Positions 5,482 through 5,884 of a stretch of DNA of 5,884 nucleotides are shown here, one piece after another (position 1 is the first letter of the stretch; every line of letters starts with the position of its first letter). The stretch is from NCBI GenBank assembly GCA_964646465.1, contig CAZYEN010000031.1, positions 1 through 5,884 on the forward strand, in the 5' to 3' direction. The notes below the pieces were generated by a model. That model was given only the letters and a program-made list of their open reading frames with translations. It did not search any database and was not told the DNA's origin. Both the position numbers and the translations under genes were made by a program. The stretch is from CALRBF01 sp964646465 (GTDB lineage Bacteria; Patescibacteriota; Minisyncoccia; SW-4-49-11).

Positions 5482-5853
5482 TTAAAAATTAAAACCCAAG
5501 TCTAACAGCTCTTCTGTCGGACGTGGGTTGGTTGAAGATTGTCCCATGTAATTACCAAACGTATTGGAAAATCCATTACGTTGCATTTCTTGTAAAAATG
5601 GATTATTAGGATTAATTCTATTTGCTAATTCTACTGTTTTAATTGTTATTTCTTCAATCATACCAGGATCAAAAGCAGATTTATTAACAGCATTAGATAG
5701 TATAAATGGTTTTCTATCTAGAATACATTTAGTCCATTGTTCTGTTAATACGTTCCAAATTTTTTCAGCTTCTTCATAATTACTAGTTTGAATAATACTG
5801 ATTACATTTTTATCTTTTTTAACAATAAAAACACCAAAAAGATTATTACTCAT
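5482..5853 (-). CDS. Small uncharacterised protein upstream of scaffold (123 aa)
   Basis: A complete gene with a GAGGAG SD five bases before the ATG at 5853. The first half reads as an alpha/beta fold: a strand (LFGVFIVKK), a second strand (VISIIQTS), then a helix with EEAEKIWNVLTEQW. A hydrophobic turn around SAFDPGMIEEITIKTVEL follows. The last 45 residues are Asn/Pro/Gln-rich and probably flexible, ending in the acidic/hydrophobic tail EELLDLGFNF. Small proteins with an F-x-PG-(L/M)-I-x-EI-like segment are, from memory, often encoded near portal and scaffold genes, but I cannot name a function. No membrane segment, signal peptide or catalytic motif is seen. Position suggests a head-morphogenesis accessory protein. 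Confidence 0.65.
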   Translation of the reverse strand: MSNNLFGVFIVKKDKNVISIIQTSNYEEAEKIWNVLTEQWTKCILDRKPFILSNAVNKSAFDPGMIEEITIKTVELANRINPNNPFLQEMQRNGFSNTFGNYMGQSSTNPRPTEELLDLGFNF

Positions 5854-5884
5854 TATTTCTCCTCTTTCTTTCTACCAACTTCTT

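Noticed and set aside
5564..5779. 71-aa open frame on the plus strand
   Set aside because: It lies wholly opposite the 123-aa gene, which has a strong SD; the frame has no supporting context and looks like a shadow.
1..5884. tRNA genes, CRISPR array, insertion sequence or attachment site
   Set aside because: No cloverleaf, regular spacer array, transposase or terminal inverted repeats were seen; the only mobile element supported is the group I intron with its endonuclease.

Overview
The window looks like part of the virion-structure module of a tailed double-stranded DNA phage (Caudoviricetes). It could be a free phage, a prophage or a metagenomic contig. Every convincing gene is on the minus strand, so transcription runs from the right end to the left. 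The DNA is AT-rich. Most genes have good Shine-Dalgarno sequences (AGGAGG or GAGGAG types), so the host uses ordinary SD-led initiation. Nothing in the sequence identifies the host genus.

Layout in the direction of transcription: (1) 5853-5482, a small uncharacterised protein of 123 aa; (2) a short gap with a hairpin just before the next gene's SD; (3) 5434-4526, a scaffold-like coiled-coil protein of 302 aa; (4) the major capsid protein gene, which is split. Exon 1 is 4507-4190 and exon 2 is 3281-2280. They are separated by a 908-nt group I self-splicing intron (4189-3282) that carries a LAGLIDADG homing endonuclease gene (3991-3350). (5) A 106-nt AT-rich gap with inverted repeats; (6) 2173-1598, a 191-aa protein with a Cys/His zinc-binding-like motif; (7) 1598-954, a probable virion/fibre-associated protein of 214 aa, overlapping the previous gene by one base; (8) 942-718, a 74-aa predicted helical protein; (9) 686-1, the N-terminal part of a repeat-containing virion protein that runs off the window.

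The main result is the intron. The core helices P1, P3, P4, P5, P6, P7, P8, P9 and P10 can be paired by eye, and the splice sites follow from them. Exon 1 ends in a U that wobble-pairs with G in the internal guide, the guide also pairs perfectly with the first six bases of exon 2, and the intron ends in G. Joining the exons restores one open frame of 439 aa. A plain ORF caller would report two unrelated capsid fragments, one with four spurious residues at its end and one missing its first 17 residues.

The probable logic is as follows. The scaffold and capsid proteins build the procapsid, the next genes supply head-completion or surface components, and the final genes begin the fibre or appendage region. 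The intron makes capsid production depend on RNA splicing, while the endonuclease would spread the intron into intronless capsid genes of related phages. Function calls for genes other than the capsid, scaffold, intron and endonuclease are tentative.
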